Position numbers and translations under genes: made by a program
DNA from: Paenibacillaceae bacterium
Lineage (GTDB): Bacteria; Bacillota; Bacilli; Paenibacillales; NBRC-103111
Reading direction: 5' to 3'
DNA: 64,000 nucleotides
Assembly (NCBI GenBank): GCA_029256185.1
Contig: JAQSYI010000013.1
Location: 1 to 64,000, forward strand
The notes under the pieces: generated by a model
Told to the model about the DNA's origin: nothing
Database searches by the model: none
Seen by the model: only the letters and a program-made list of their open reading frames with translations
Part shown: positions 55,901 through 64,000 of the stretch, in pieces
Numbering within the stretch: position 1 is the stretch's first letter
How the letters are laid out: each line of letters begins with the position of its first letter

Positions 55901-56935
55901 AAAACGGAGAAAGGGACCAAAAGTATCGAGGTCGTTCTTCCTGCACAGCGTATCGCTGCGATAGAAGAAAAACAAGTAAAAACGATTGCAGTTCATACAA
56001 ACTTTGCTGCTGTTTATATAGATTTGTCCGTTTTGAAAGGCGGCATGAACCAAAACTCCGCTAAGGTTGTGCTATCAATAGCTGAAGTAAATAAGGCTGA
56101 GCTTGGGGCAGAAGTGCGGGCAAGAATTGGGAACAATAAGGTCTATGACTTCATTTTAAGTGTGGACGAAGTGAAAATTGGCGGTTTTAACAATAAAGAA
56201 AAGGCACTGGTTGTGGAAATGGAGTATGTTCTTGAGAAAGGACAGAATCCCAATCATATAGTAGCTTACTTTATTAATGAGAAAGGTCATTTGGAGGTTA
56301 TCAAGAATAGCAGGTATGATGCTGCCAGCGGCAAGCTGAGATTTAATCTCTCCCATTTCAGCAAATATGCCGGAGCGAATGCAGATGTCTCCTTTGTTGA
56401 TATGGATGGTATCAATTGGGCGGAGGAAAGCATTCAGGCTCTTGTTGCAAGGGAAATAGTAAACGGAACAGGTAATGGAAACTTTAATCCGATGGCGGAT
56501 ATAACCAGAGCCGAATTCATTCAGATGCTCCTGAAAGCATTCGATCTCATCAATAAAGATGCAGAGAGCACCTTTAACGATGTAACTAAAGGTAATTGGT
56601 ACTATGCACCTGTTGCCTCCGCTGAAAAACTCGGGATAACCTCCGGCAAGGCGATGGGATATTTTGGTGCAAATGACAGCATCAGCAGAGAGGAGCTATC
56701 GGTTCTGGCCTATAGAATGATAAAACTGCTGGAGGTACAGTTACCTGGTCAGGCTGCGGAAGCCTTTGCAGATGGATCAGAAATCTCGGGGTATGCCAGG
56801 GAGGCCGTTGCAGCGATGAAAGAAGCCGGTATTATCCAGGGGGTCGGCTCGGATCGGTTTGCACCGAAAGCAATGGCCAATAGGGCGCAGGCAGCAGTAA
56901 TCATTTATAGATTATTCAACCTGTACTATAAATAA
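52949..56935 (+). CDS. Cell-surface beta-helix protein with CBMs, Big2 and SLH anchors
   Basis: A 1328-residue secreted protein. After a signal peptide (1-38) comes a right-handed parallel beta-helix (about 45-530; many NN-Y/F ladder turns, SYYFDSAGGNDGNSG at the start), like pectate lyase or chondroitinase B-type enzymes. Then two CBM4/9-like modules (about 545-672 and 680-825), a Big2 Ig domain (about 830-925), a further beta region (about 930-1135) and three SLH units (about 1149, 1209 and 1270), with ITRAE only in the first. SLH units bind cell-wall polymer, so the enzyme would stay on the surface. Catalytic residues are not obvious. The coding region is visibly more A+T rich than the importer genes, with many AGA and ATA codons. 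Confidence 0.8.
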   Translation: MKTCHLARKGMAAMLAVFMLLSMITVALSSMPLPVYANEAGTSYYFDSAGGNDGNSGLSEAGAWQSLDKLRGITLLPGDKILLKSGSIWNNVNITPTASGEPGNPIRIDKYGEGSKPILNGNGNTNAVIRLDDVQYWEISNLEITNDNDFNVDENASNVFRRGILVIARTKVISYIRITGCYIHNVDAYNEDKDSGGIIGRIEGTNPDLYFNDIRLENNRIEKVDRTGINFGFNSVNGNYSRGNRNNSKVVIQNNYFSDIGGDGIIVIGCNAPLIQFNIFERCRARTTGPAVAVFPWQCNDAVFQYNEAYGTKADRPDQDGQAFDCDYGNNGTTFQFNYSHDNQGGFMLLCSPGDASPYQRNYNSIVRYNISQNDGMRVFRLVGPGTRFSNIYNNSVYLGADVVGDVVKNESWNGLAGEARFENNIFYIEPNAGGTRAFDQNPEIYYDNNAYFGVAGPNSDQHKITGDPLFADAGGAGIGMATGAAYKLTSGSPCIDSGKLIVGNDAMYDFFGNPLYNGLPDIGASEYSTGAYTPAPALKQHLANAGFESGNLDFWDNMDSVAVSTEAGISGEYGAEIGSKGRIQQLARELKPNTSYTLIVWGRVNNPNIPLKISVEGYGGSNKQALLASQFNDQALITFTTGAENTTAVIKAYYDTTDTGARAYLDNVQIVESRAPLPEDIETRELVRNGGFESGLERWGYLNDNQRGPFEITGDAQAGSYGLRVRGNNTLVGQTVTGMLPNVQYRLTFWAKVDEGVAKNKVWIGIQNPGQGYDAAVTPAVYSYKQYNIPFTITKPGKTDATVFIYNGDTVTGAVYIDNFSIIGPTTQIQVKNITVTGANGASTITTRGGTLQLSAQIDPDNAANKAVTWSVENKTGSAEISATGVLTAVSDGEVTVKATAQDGSGAAGTLAVSISGQKTIEASDRGIYLNIPPSTPAAHVAEGKIEVEVKAGTDGAAKAEVAASDFDAAVNSSGDNSVVIQVKTEKGTKSIEVVLPAQRIAAIEEKQVKTIAVHTNFAAVYIDLSVLKGGMNQNSAKVVLSIAEVNKAELGAEVRARIGNNKVYDFILSVDEVKIGGFNNKEKALVVEMEYVLEKGQNPNHIVAYFINEKGHLEVIKNSRYDAASGKLRFNLSHFSKYAGANADVSFVDMDGINWAEESIQALVAREIVNGTGNGNFNPMADITRAEFIQMLLKAFDLINKDAESTFNDVTKGNWYYAPVASAEKLGITSGKAMGYFGANDSISREELSVLAYRMIKLLEVQLPGQAAEAFADGSEISGYAREAVAAMKEAGIIQGVGSDRFAPKAMANRAQAAVIIYRLFNLYYK

Positions 56936-56957
56936 AACAAAGCTTGGATAAGCCGAT

Positions 56958-57000
56958 TAGAGAGAGCTGTCTTAAAAATCAGACTGCTCTCTCTATTATT
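56958..57000 (+). terminator. Hairpin terminator after the SLH protein
   Basis: TAGAGAGAGC (56958-56967) and GCTCTCTCTA (56986-56995) are perfect complements, with inner TCT/AGA pairing; TTATTT follows. The weak T-run may allow some read-through to the foldase gene. Confidence 0.65.
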
Positions 57001-57052
57001 TCCATGTAACATTTTTGGACTTAAATGTCGTCAAGTATAGGAGGCAGGATTG

Positions 57053-58153
57053 ATGAATAAAGCAAAAATGTATGGTGCAAAGAAACAGGCTCCGTTTAGA
57101 AGCAGGAAATGGGGCATATTTACGGCTATTAGTGTGATTATCATTCTGGCGGTTATTGTTTTGATAGTAAGCACCGGCAATGGAAGAAATACCGACTGGA
57201 AAACACTAGCTTCCGTGAATGATGAGCCTATAACCGTAAGGGAATTTAAAATGATGATGGAAAAATATAGAGCAGCTATTTATACGTACTTTAACCAGAA
57301 ATATGGGGTAAATCACTCTGAGCATTTCTGGTATGAGAGTTTTCAAGGAGAAAAGCCGGAAGAACTGCTTCGGCAAAAGACCCTGGAAGAGCTTATCTTC
57401 ATCAAAGTCCAGCAGATTCTGTTCAAGGAGGAGGGCCTTGTAAGGGATATCGGCTATAAGTCTTTTCTGAAAGATTTTAAAGAAGAGAATATCCGAAGGA
57501 AAAAGTCAATTGATGAAAAAAAGATTTTTTTTGGTCCTGAACAATATAGTGAGAATCAGTATTATGATTATTTATTCAGCAATCAGGTCATTAAGCTTAA
57601 GGAGAAGCTTTCGCGGGAAAAGCTTGAAACAGATGATGGAGAATTGAAGCAATATTATTCAGCCAATAAGGATCAAAAATACCGTAAAATTGACTCCTTT
57701 AAGCTTGAAAAGATTACTGTAAAGGCAGATCCGGAGGGTAATACGGCACAATCTGTTATGGAAGATATCCTTAAAAAGCTGAATGATGGAGAAGCCCTAT
57801 CCCGGGTGGCTGCAAAATATTCAAAGGAAGAAACTCCTGAAGTCTCGCTGGAAGAAGTGATCCTGAATGAAGCAGTGTTTTCCCAGAACACCAGAGAACT
57901 GGTAACTCTGAAATCAGCAGCCGAAAAGCTTGAAGAGGGGCAAACCGGCAATGTGTTCACAGATGATGGGTTCCTGACGTTAATCCATTGCGTCGAAAGG
58001 AAGGATGGGGGATATTACCTCTTTGATGACGTTAAAGGAATGATAGGAAAAGAAATTCTGGATGAAAAATATAATAAGTATATTGAGCACCTTGTCGGCA
58101 TGGCGAAAGTCAAAATAGTTGAGGATGTTTTTCATGCTGTTCATGTGCGATAA
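57053..58153 (+). CDS. Membrane-anchored SurA/PpiC-like peptidyl-prolyl isomerase/foldase
   Basis: A 366-residue protein with one N-terminal helix (about 24-46) and an extracytoplasmic body. SurA-like N-terminal elements (WKTLASVNDEPITVREFK, LRQKTLEELIFIKV) are followed by a parvulin-like stretch (LNDGEALSRVAAKYSKEE, about 240) and GQTGNVFTDDGF. The parvulin core is divergent, so chaperone rather than isomerase activity is possible. AGGAGG 8 nt upstream sets ATG 57053. It shares the A+T-rich composition of the SLH protein gene before it and may help that large protein fold outside the membrane. Confidence 0.75.
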   Translation: MNKAKMYGAKKQAPFRSRKWGIFTAISVIIILAVIVLIVSTGNGRNTDWKTLASVNDEPITVREFKMMMEKYRAAIYTYFNQKYGVNHSEHFWYESFQGEKPEELLRQKTLEELIFIKVQQILFKEEGLVRDIGYKSFLKDFKEENIRRKKSIDEKKIFFGPEQYSENQYYDYLFSNQVIKLKEKLSREKLETDDGELKQYYSANKDQKYRKIDSFKLEKITVKADPEGNTAQSVMEDILKKLNDGEALSRVAAKYSKEETPEVSLEEVILNEAVFSQNTRELVTLKSAAEKLEEGQTGNVFTDDGFLTLIHCVERKDGGYYLFDDVKGMIGKEILDEKYNKYIEHLVGMAKVKIVEDVFHAVHVR

Positions 58154-58164
58154 TACAAAAGTTC

Positions 58165-58218
58165 GGCAGTAACGCGGCTTCTAACTCTTTCGCGCCGCGC
58201 GATGCTCGTGTTACTGCC
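58165..58218. terminator. Large inverted repeat between convergent genes
   Basis: GGCAGTAACGCG (58165-58176) pairs with CGTGTTACTGCC (58207-58218), 12 bp with one G-U, and inner GCGGC/GCCGC arms match too. Probably a shared terminator for the foldase (+) and RpiR (-) genes, though T-tracts are poor. Confidence 0.5.
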
Positions 58219-58285
58219 AGCGTTCACACATCAAAAAGAGGACGGGCTACCGGAATTTCTACGGGTTAAAAATGGACCTAAATAT

Positions 58286-59161
58286 TCAGTGAGATGCATC
58301 GTAAAACGTGCGGCAGATGTCCTCGATCATTTTTTCATTATATTGGGTATAGTTCCGGTTTTCCCGGTAGTTGAGCGCATAGACAAAGGAGAAGAGACAA
58401 TCCAGAATATAATGAACGGCTACCTGGGAGGAGTAGGTAGTCAATTTGTCCAACAGCCGCTCCTTTTCCGCTACTCCTGTGAATATCTGCCATGTGGCCA
58501 TTTCCGCCAATACTGAAAGCGGTTCCGAGGTAATCACGGTAAACGGAACCTGATTCAGCTTCAGCAGTTTGGCAATGGCTATGGGATTCCGCTTCCGGCC
58601 TGAATGGGAGATGATGACGGCGCAATGGGCGGGATCGGCGTTCATGGCCTGATGAGCCTGAGCGGCAAAATCGGTTTCAAATTCAATACGCTTGTTAATC
58701 CGCATCATCTTGCTTTTGAAGTCGTATAAGCTAAGAAGGGAATCCCCTTCCCCAAAGCAATGAATGACAGGCGCTTGGGATATGGCTTCGGCAATATATT
58801 CTAATATCGGGAAATTCATAGCTTTCCGGGTATTATGAATAGTCTCGACGCTGATCTGCTCAATTTTTCTGGCGATTTGCTCTATGCTGTCATTTTCGCT
58901 GTAAGGAATATCCACGCTGGGAACAGGATCTTGGCTTCCCCGCTCTTGCAAGTCAGCCCATAATTTCATTTTGAAATCTGCAAAGCTCTCGGCTCCAGTC
59001 TTCTTGCAAAACCGGGTGATCGTAGCTGTCGAGGTAAAGGAGGCGCCGGCCAGTTCCCTTATGTTCATCCTCATTACCGCATGGCTATGCTCCGTAATAT
59101 AGGCAGCAAGGCTCTTTTCTGAATTGGTTAACAGGCTTCCTTTCATCAGTTGTTCCAGCAT
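58286..59161 (-). CDS. MurR/RpiR-family transcriptional regulator
   Basis: A 291-residue regulator. An N-terminal helix-turn-helix (NIRELAGASFTSTATITRFC, about 35-55) is joined to a SIS sugar-phosphate-binding domain (about 120-250; VIHCFGEGDS, AVIISHSGRK). RpiR proteins respond to phosphosugars and usually repress adjacent sugar genes. It is divergent from the ManA operon, with a perfect palindrome between. ATG 59161 has GGAG 9 nt upstream; ATG 59176, five codons earlier, has no ribosome site. Confidence 0.9.
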   Translation of the reverse strand: MLEQLMKGSLLTNSEKSLAAYITEHSHAVMRMNIRELAGASFTSTATITRFCKKTGAESFADFKMKLWADLQERGSQDPVPSVDIPYSENDSIEQIARKIEQISVETIHNTRKAMNFPILEYIAEAISQAPVIHCFGEGDSLLSLYDFKSKMMRINKRIEFETDFAAQAHQAMNADPAHCAVIISHSGRKRNPIAIAKLLKLNQVPFTVITSEPLSVLAEMATWQIFTGVAEKERLLDKLTTYSSQVAVHYILDCLFSFVYALNYRENRNYTQYNEKMIEDICRTFYDASH

Positions 59162-59229
59162 CCCATGCAACTCCATTCATCATCCGTGACATTTTTTCAT
59201 TCTGTTTGTTGCCGCATCTCAAAATAGAT

Positions 59230-59251
59230 AATATGTAACACAATACATATT
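59230..59251. promoter_or_regulatory. 22-bp palindrome, candidate RpiR operator
   Basis: AATATGTA (59230-59237), ACACAA, TACATATT (59244-59251): perfect 8-bp arms. It ends 4 bp before the -35 of the ManA operon and sits in the promoter area of the divergent regulator. Confidence 0.6.
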
Positions 59252-59255
59252 CTGG

Positions 59256-59285
59256 TTGACTCGCTTTGTCCCGCCTCCCTATAAT
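59256..59285 (+). promoter_or_regulatory. Sigma-A promoter of the ManA operon
   Basis: TTGACT (59256-59261), 18 bp, TATAAT (59280-59285). Confidence 0.8.
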
Positions 59286-59343
59286 GAAGATGAGCAAAAA
59301 CGACCGGTGCGCGCCGAGTACACAACTGAAAGGTAGAGTACGA

Positions 59344-61729
<2,386 letters not shown>

Positions 61730-61743
61730 ATTATGCTAACGAA

Positions 61744-61769
61744 AAGGGCTTTCCTGAAGGAAAGCCCTT
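61744..61769 (+). promoter_or_regulatory. Intercistronic hairpin
   Basis: AAGGGCTTTCC (61744-61754) and GGAAAGCCCTT (61759-61769) pair perfectly around TGAA, with no T-tract. It separates the GH1 and ROK genes and may act as an mRNA stabiliser or weak attenuator. Confidence 0.6.
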
Positions 61770-61785
61770 AGGGAAGGCGTGATGG

Positions 61786-62667
61786 GTGCAGATGAAACAA
61801 TATCTTGGCATTGATGTGGGAGGCACATTTATCAAATACGGTGTGATGGATGCCCAATACCGGATCAGGAGCAAAGGCGAGGTTCCCACACCACTGAAGT
61901 CCATGGATCAGTTGCTGGACAGCTTCGCGTCCATTTACCGGAGCTGTGGAGAGCCCATTGCCGGAGTGGGCATCAGTTTCACGGCAACCATGGATGCCTC
62001 CAATGACGGGTACTGCTTCGGAGGAGCACTGGACCAATACACCGAAGGGAAAAAAGTGCTGCCTCTCTTCCAGTCACTGTTTGCTCTGCCCACGGCTGTG
62101 GAAAATGACGGCAATTGCTTCGCCATGGGGGAATTAGCAAGCGGGGAATTGAAGGACTGCGAGCACGGGGTCGTAGTGGGGCTGGGCACAGGCATCGCCG
62201 GGGGAATCGTCATCAATCGAAGAATCTATCGGGGAAAATGGTCGTGCGCTGCGGAGTTCAGCTATATGCTAACGAATATGGACCGGAAAGAGGCTTGGCA
62301 TGAGATAAACGGCGCCAATGGGCTGCTTCGGGAAATACGCCTGCTGAAGCAGCGGCCTGATCTGGACGGCAAACATTTTTTTGCGTATGCCCGCCAAGGG
62401 GATGCCGATGCAGTGCGCATCCTGGATGCGTATACCTCCCGGCTGACCGTGCAGTTATATAATCTCCAGTGTGTTTTGGCCCCGGATAAGATTGTCATCG
62501 GCGGTGGCATCAGCAGAGATCCGCTTCTGATGGAATCGCTGTACAGGAATCTCCATGAGTTCTATGAAACCCATCGCGGGCTGCCTCAGGCCAACGTGGT
62601 GAAAAGCAGCTTGGGCAATGACGCCAATCTGATCGGGGCTGTATATAATTTGAGGGAAAATAACTAA
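61786..62667 (+). CDS. ROK-family sugar kinase
   Basis: A 293-residue kinase. The ATP phosphate loop is LGIDVGGTFIKYG (residues 7-19), followed by the catalytic-Asp motif ENDGNC (about 105) and GLGTGIAGG (about 130). The Cys-rich zinc motif of typical ROK glucokinases and repressors is absent, and there is no helix-turn-helix. This resembles beta-glucoside kinase or allose kinase members. GTG 61786 is 8 nt after AAGG; ATG 61792 is the alternative. In context it likely phosphorylates the sugar or disaccharide used by the operon. Confidence 0.85.
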   Translation: MQMKQYLGIDVGGTFIKYGVMDAQYRIRSKGEVPTPLKSMDQLLDSFASIYRSCGEPIAGVGISFTATMDASNDGYCFGGALDQYTEGKKVLPLFQSLFALPTAVENDGNCFAMGELASGELKDCEHGVVVGLGTGIAGGIVINRRIYRGKWSCAAEFSYMLTNMDRKEAWHEINGANGLLREIRLLKQRPDLDGKHFFAYARQGDADAVRILDAYTSRLTVQLYNLQCVLAPDKIVIGGGISRDPLLMESLYRNLHEFYETHRGLPQANVVKSSLGNDANLIGAVYNLRENN

Positions 62668-62694
62668 AAAAATATATAGGAGGAAAAAAATACT

Positions 62695-63378
62695 ATGAGT
62701 CCTCGTGTGATTATTTCTCCTTCAATCATGTGCGTCAACCCGTGGGACTATCCTGCTCATGTGGAGGCCTTCAAACAGGCGGGTGTTGACATGATTCACT
62801 TTGATGTGATGGACGGCCATTTTGTCCCCAATGTGATGCTGGGCACAAGAGATTATGCAGCATTGAAGAGTATCACGGATATCCCCCTGGACCTTCACCT
62901 GATGTGCGAGGAGCCGGAACGGATAATGGCCTATTTTCCGATATCAGCCGGGGATTGGGTTAGCTTCCATCCGGAAACCAGCCGATGCCCCTACCGCACC
63001 TTGTCCCATATCCAATCCTTGGGGTGCAAAGCGGGCATTGCCTTAAGCCCCGGTACATCGGTGGAGATCATCCGTGAATTTAAAAGCGTCATTGACTTTA
63101 TTCTGGTGATGGCGGTGGAACCGGGCTTCGCAGGCCAAAAGATGGTTCCCGACCATCTGGACAAGCTTCGGGCCATACGTAAAATTATAGAAGAGCATAA
63201 GCTTGATGTGGAAATTCTGGTAGACGGCAATACATCGGCGGCTAATTCACGGGCTATGCTGGAGGCAGGCGCAACGGGATTTGTGGCGGGCACCTCCTCC
63301 ATGCTGAAGAACGGTCCTGAAAGCTTCATTACCAATTACAACCTCTATCTGAAGGAAATTGTGGATCCTGCCCAATAG
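62695..63378 (+). CDS. Hexulose-phosphate (allulose-6-phosphate) 3-epimerase-like
   Basis: A 227-residue TIM-barrel enzyme of the ribulose-phosphate epimerase superfamily. HFDVMDGHFVPN and LDLHLMCEEP carry metal ligands; MAVEPGFAGQ and LVDGN the rest. SPSIMC at the N-terminus, HPET (about 92) and GTSSML match D-allulose-6-phosphate 3-epimerase AlsE better than Rpe, which has APSIL, HxE and GSA. AlsE makes fructose 6-phosphate from allulose 6-phosphate. AGGAGG precedes the start. Last clear gene of the operon. Confidence 0.82.
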   Translation: MSPRVIISPSIMCVNPWDYPAHVEAFKQAGVDMIHFDVMDGHFVPNVMLGTRDYAALKSITDIPLDLHLMCEEPERIMAYFPISAGDWVSFHPETSRCPYRTLSHIQSLGCKAGIALSPGTSVEIIREFKSVIDFILVMAVEPGFAGQKMVPDHLDKLRAIRKIIEEHKLDVEILVDGNTSAANSRAMLEAGATGFVAGTSSMLKNGPESFITNYNLYLKEIVDPAQ

Positions 63379-63425
63379 CTGTTCATGCGGTCGACGGGAT
63401 AAGATTATCAAAAGGGGGCATCCGG

Positions 63426-63527
63426 TTGAACAGCATTTTGCAGCATCAAGCGCTGGTAGGAATTCTTGGGACACCAGGAGCCGGAAGAAACTGCGCCAAT
63501 AGCCTCATCTTTTTATCCGCGTTTTAA
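63426..63527 (+). pseudogene. Short ORF or gene remnant with glycine-rich loop
   Basis: TTG 63426 lies 9 nt after AAAGGGGG and opens a 33-residue frame (NSILQHQALVGILGTPGAG then RNCANSL) ending in the loop of the terminator. The ILGTPGAGRN stretch resembles a nucleotide-binding loop start. It may be the decayed 5' end of a further operon gene; no function is claimed. Confidence 0.3.
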
Positions 63528-63540
63528 CGCGGATTTATTG
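63515..63540 (+). terminator. Terminator of the ManA operon
   Basis: ATCCGCG (63515-63521) pairs with CGCGGAT (63528-63534) around TTTTAA, followed by TTATTGTATTT. Confidence 0.7.
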
Positions 63541-63716
63541 TATTTGTGCGCCTAGGGCGTGTTTGCAAACCCGCTTGAGGGCATCTTTCAGCGCCTTTTC
63601 GCCCCTTGGATTCGCGGCTGCTGGCGGTTTGGAGATTTGAAATTCAGCGGGAACGGCTGGATGGTTTACAACATCATCGGATTACAAAAACAAGAAATGA
63701 AACAGGAGGAGATATC

Positions 63717-64000
63717 ATGAGTGTACTAGAATTGAACAACGGGAGCATTGCCGGCCCTAAGCCCCTGGTCATCGTCTGTCACGGCTGGACGGGTCATAAG
63801 GAGAGCATGGTGGGAGTTGCAACACGGTTAGCGAATATTGGCTGTTTCGCCTTGTCAATAGACGCACGTAATCACGGGATGCTTAAACAGCGTGAAGGAT
63901 ATCCGCCGCTGCTTGAATCGATAATCGAAACTGTTAGCGAAATGGATAATCTAATTGACAAATACAGCGAACATCCGCTGGTCGATCCGGATCGTATCGG
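63717..64000 (+). CDS. Alpha/beta hydrolase, N-terminal part (runs off window)
   Basis: ATG 63717 follows AGGAGGA by 7 nt and the frame stays open to the window end (94 codons). VIVCHGWTGHKESM is the oxyanion-hole HG region of alpha/beta hydrolases, and ALSIDARNHGM the following strand; LVDPDRIG directly precedes where the nucleophile elbow should be. It resembles YitV-type esterases or dienelactone hydrolase relatives. Substrate unknown. Confidence 0.75.
   Translation, partial: MSVLELNNGSIAGPKPLVIVCHGWTGHKESMVGVATRLANIGCFALSIDARNHGMLKQREGYPPLLESIIETVSEMDNLIDKYSEHPLVDPDRI

Larger units (their letters stand above)
63379..63716. other. Intergenic region with small frame and terminator
   Basis: Contains a 33-codon frame with a ribosome site (63426-63527) and an intrinsic terminator (63515-63540). 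From 63545 to 63700 no signal was seen apart from the ribosome site of the next gene. Confidence 0.6.

Overview
The window reads as chromosomal DNA of a Paenibacillus-like Gram-positive soil bacterium (Bacillota, Paenibacillaceae). The signs are strong AGGAGG-type ribosome binding sites, lipoprotein sugar-binding proteins with paired LplB/YtcP-type permeases, YesM/YesN two-component pairs, large membrane AraC regulators, S-layer-homology anchored enzymes and many intracellular plant-glycan hydrolases. The species call is inference; no rRNA or tRNA gene, prophage, insertion sequence or CRISPR array was seen.

Layout. (A) 1-10.6 kb: the tail of an SGNH esterase, then a rhamnogalacturonan-type pectin locus: two permeases, a binding protein, a membrane AraC regulator, GH28, rhamnogalacturonan acetylesterase and GH105. 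A ~110-bp direct repeat flanks it. (B) 10.9-23.9 kb: a CPBP protease, a YesM/YesN pair, a divergent alpha-toroid glycosidase/AraC pair with a palindrome between them, a second importer (permease, permease, binding protein) and a secreted modular GH10 xylanase-like enzyme. (C) 24.0-29.5 kb: DUF2975/YozG-like regulator/flavoprotein reductase operon, an Xaa-Pro aminopeptidase and an MFS exporter. (D) 29.8-43.4 kb: a third importer (binding protein first), a 1738-residue secreted protein with five carbohydrate-binding-like repeats and a probable lyase-type catalytic part, a GH105-type unsaturated uronyl hydrolase and a membrane AraC regulator. (E) 43.4-45.8 kb: a repeat-rich spacer with four near-identical palindromes, a small membrane protein that seems to start at ATA, and a GT4 glycosyltransferase. 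(F) 46.0-58.2 kb: a second YesM/YesN pair, a fourth importer, a 1328-residue S-layer-anchored beta-helix protein and a membrane SurA/PpiC-like foldase. (G) 58.3-64 kb: an RpiR regulator divergent from an operon of ManA-type isomerase, GH1 6-phospho-glycosidase, ROK kinase and AlsE-like hexulose-phosphate epimerase, then the start of an alpha/beta hydrolase.

The genes form several self-contained glycan uptake units: secreted enzymes cut plant polysaccharide, the binding protein and two permeases import oligosaccharides, and cytoplasmic hydrolases finish them. None of the four importers carries its own ATPase, so a shared MsmX-type ATPase encoded elsewhere is expected. The most promising undescribed items are the large multidomain protein of region D (candidate polysaccharide lyase family, with an unsaturated-uronyl hydrolase next door), the anchored beta-helix protein with its apparent private foldase (F), and the ManA/GH1/ROK/AlsE operon that lacks an obvious RpiB (G).
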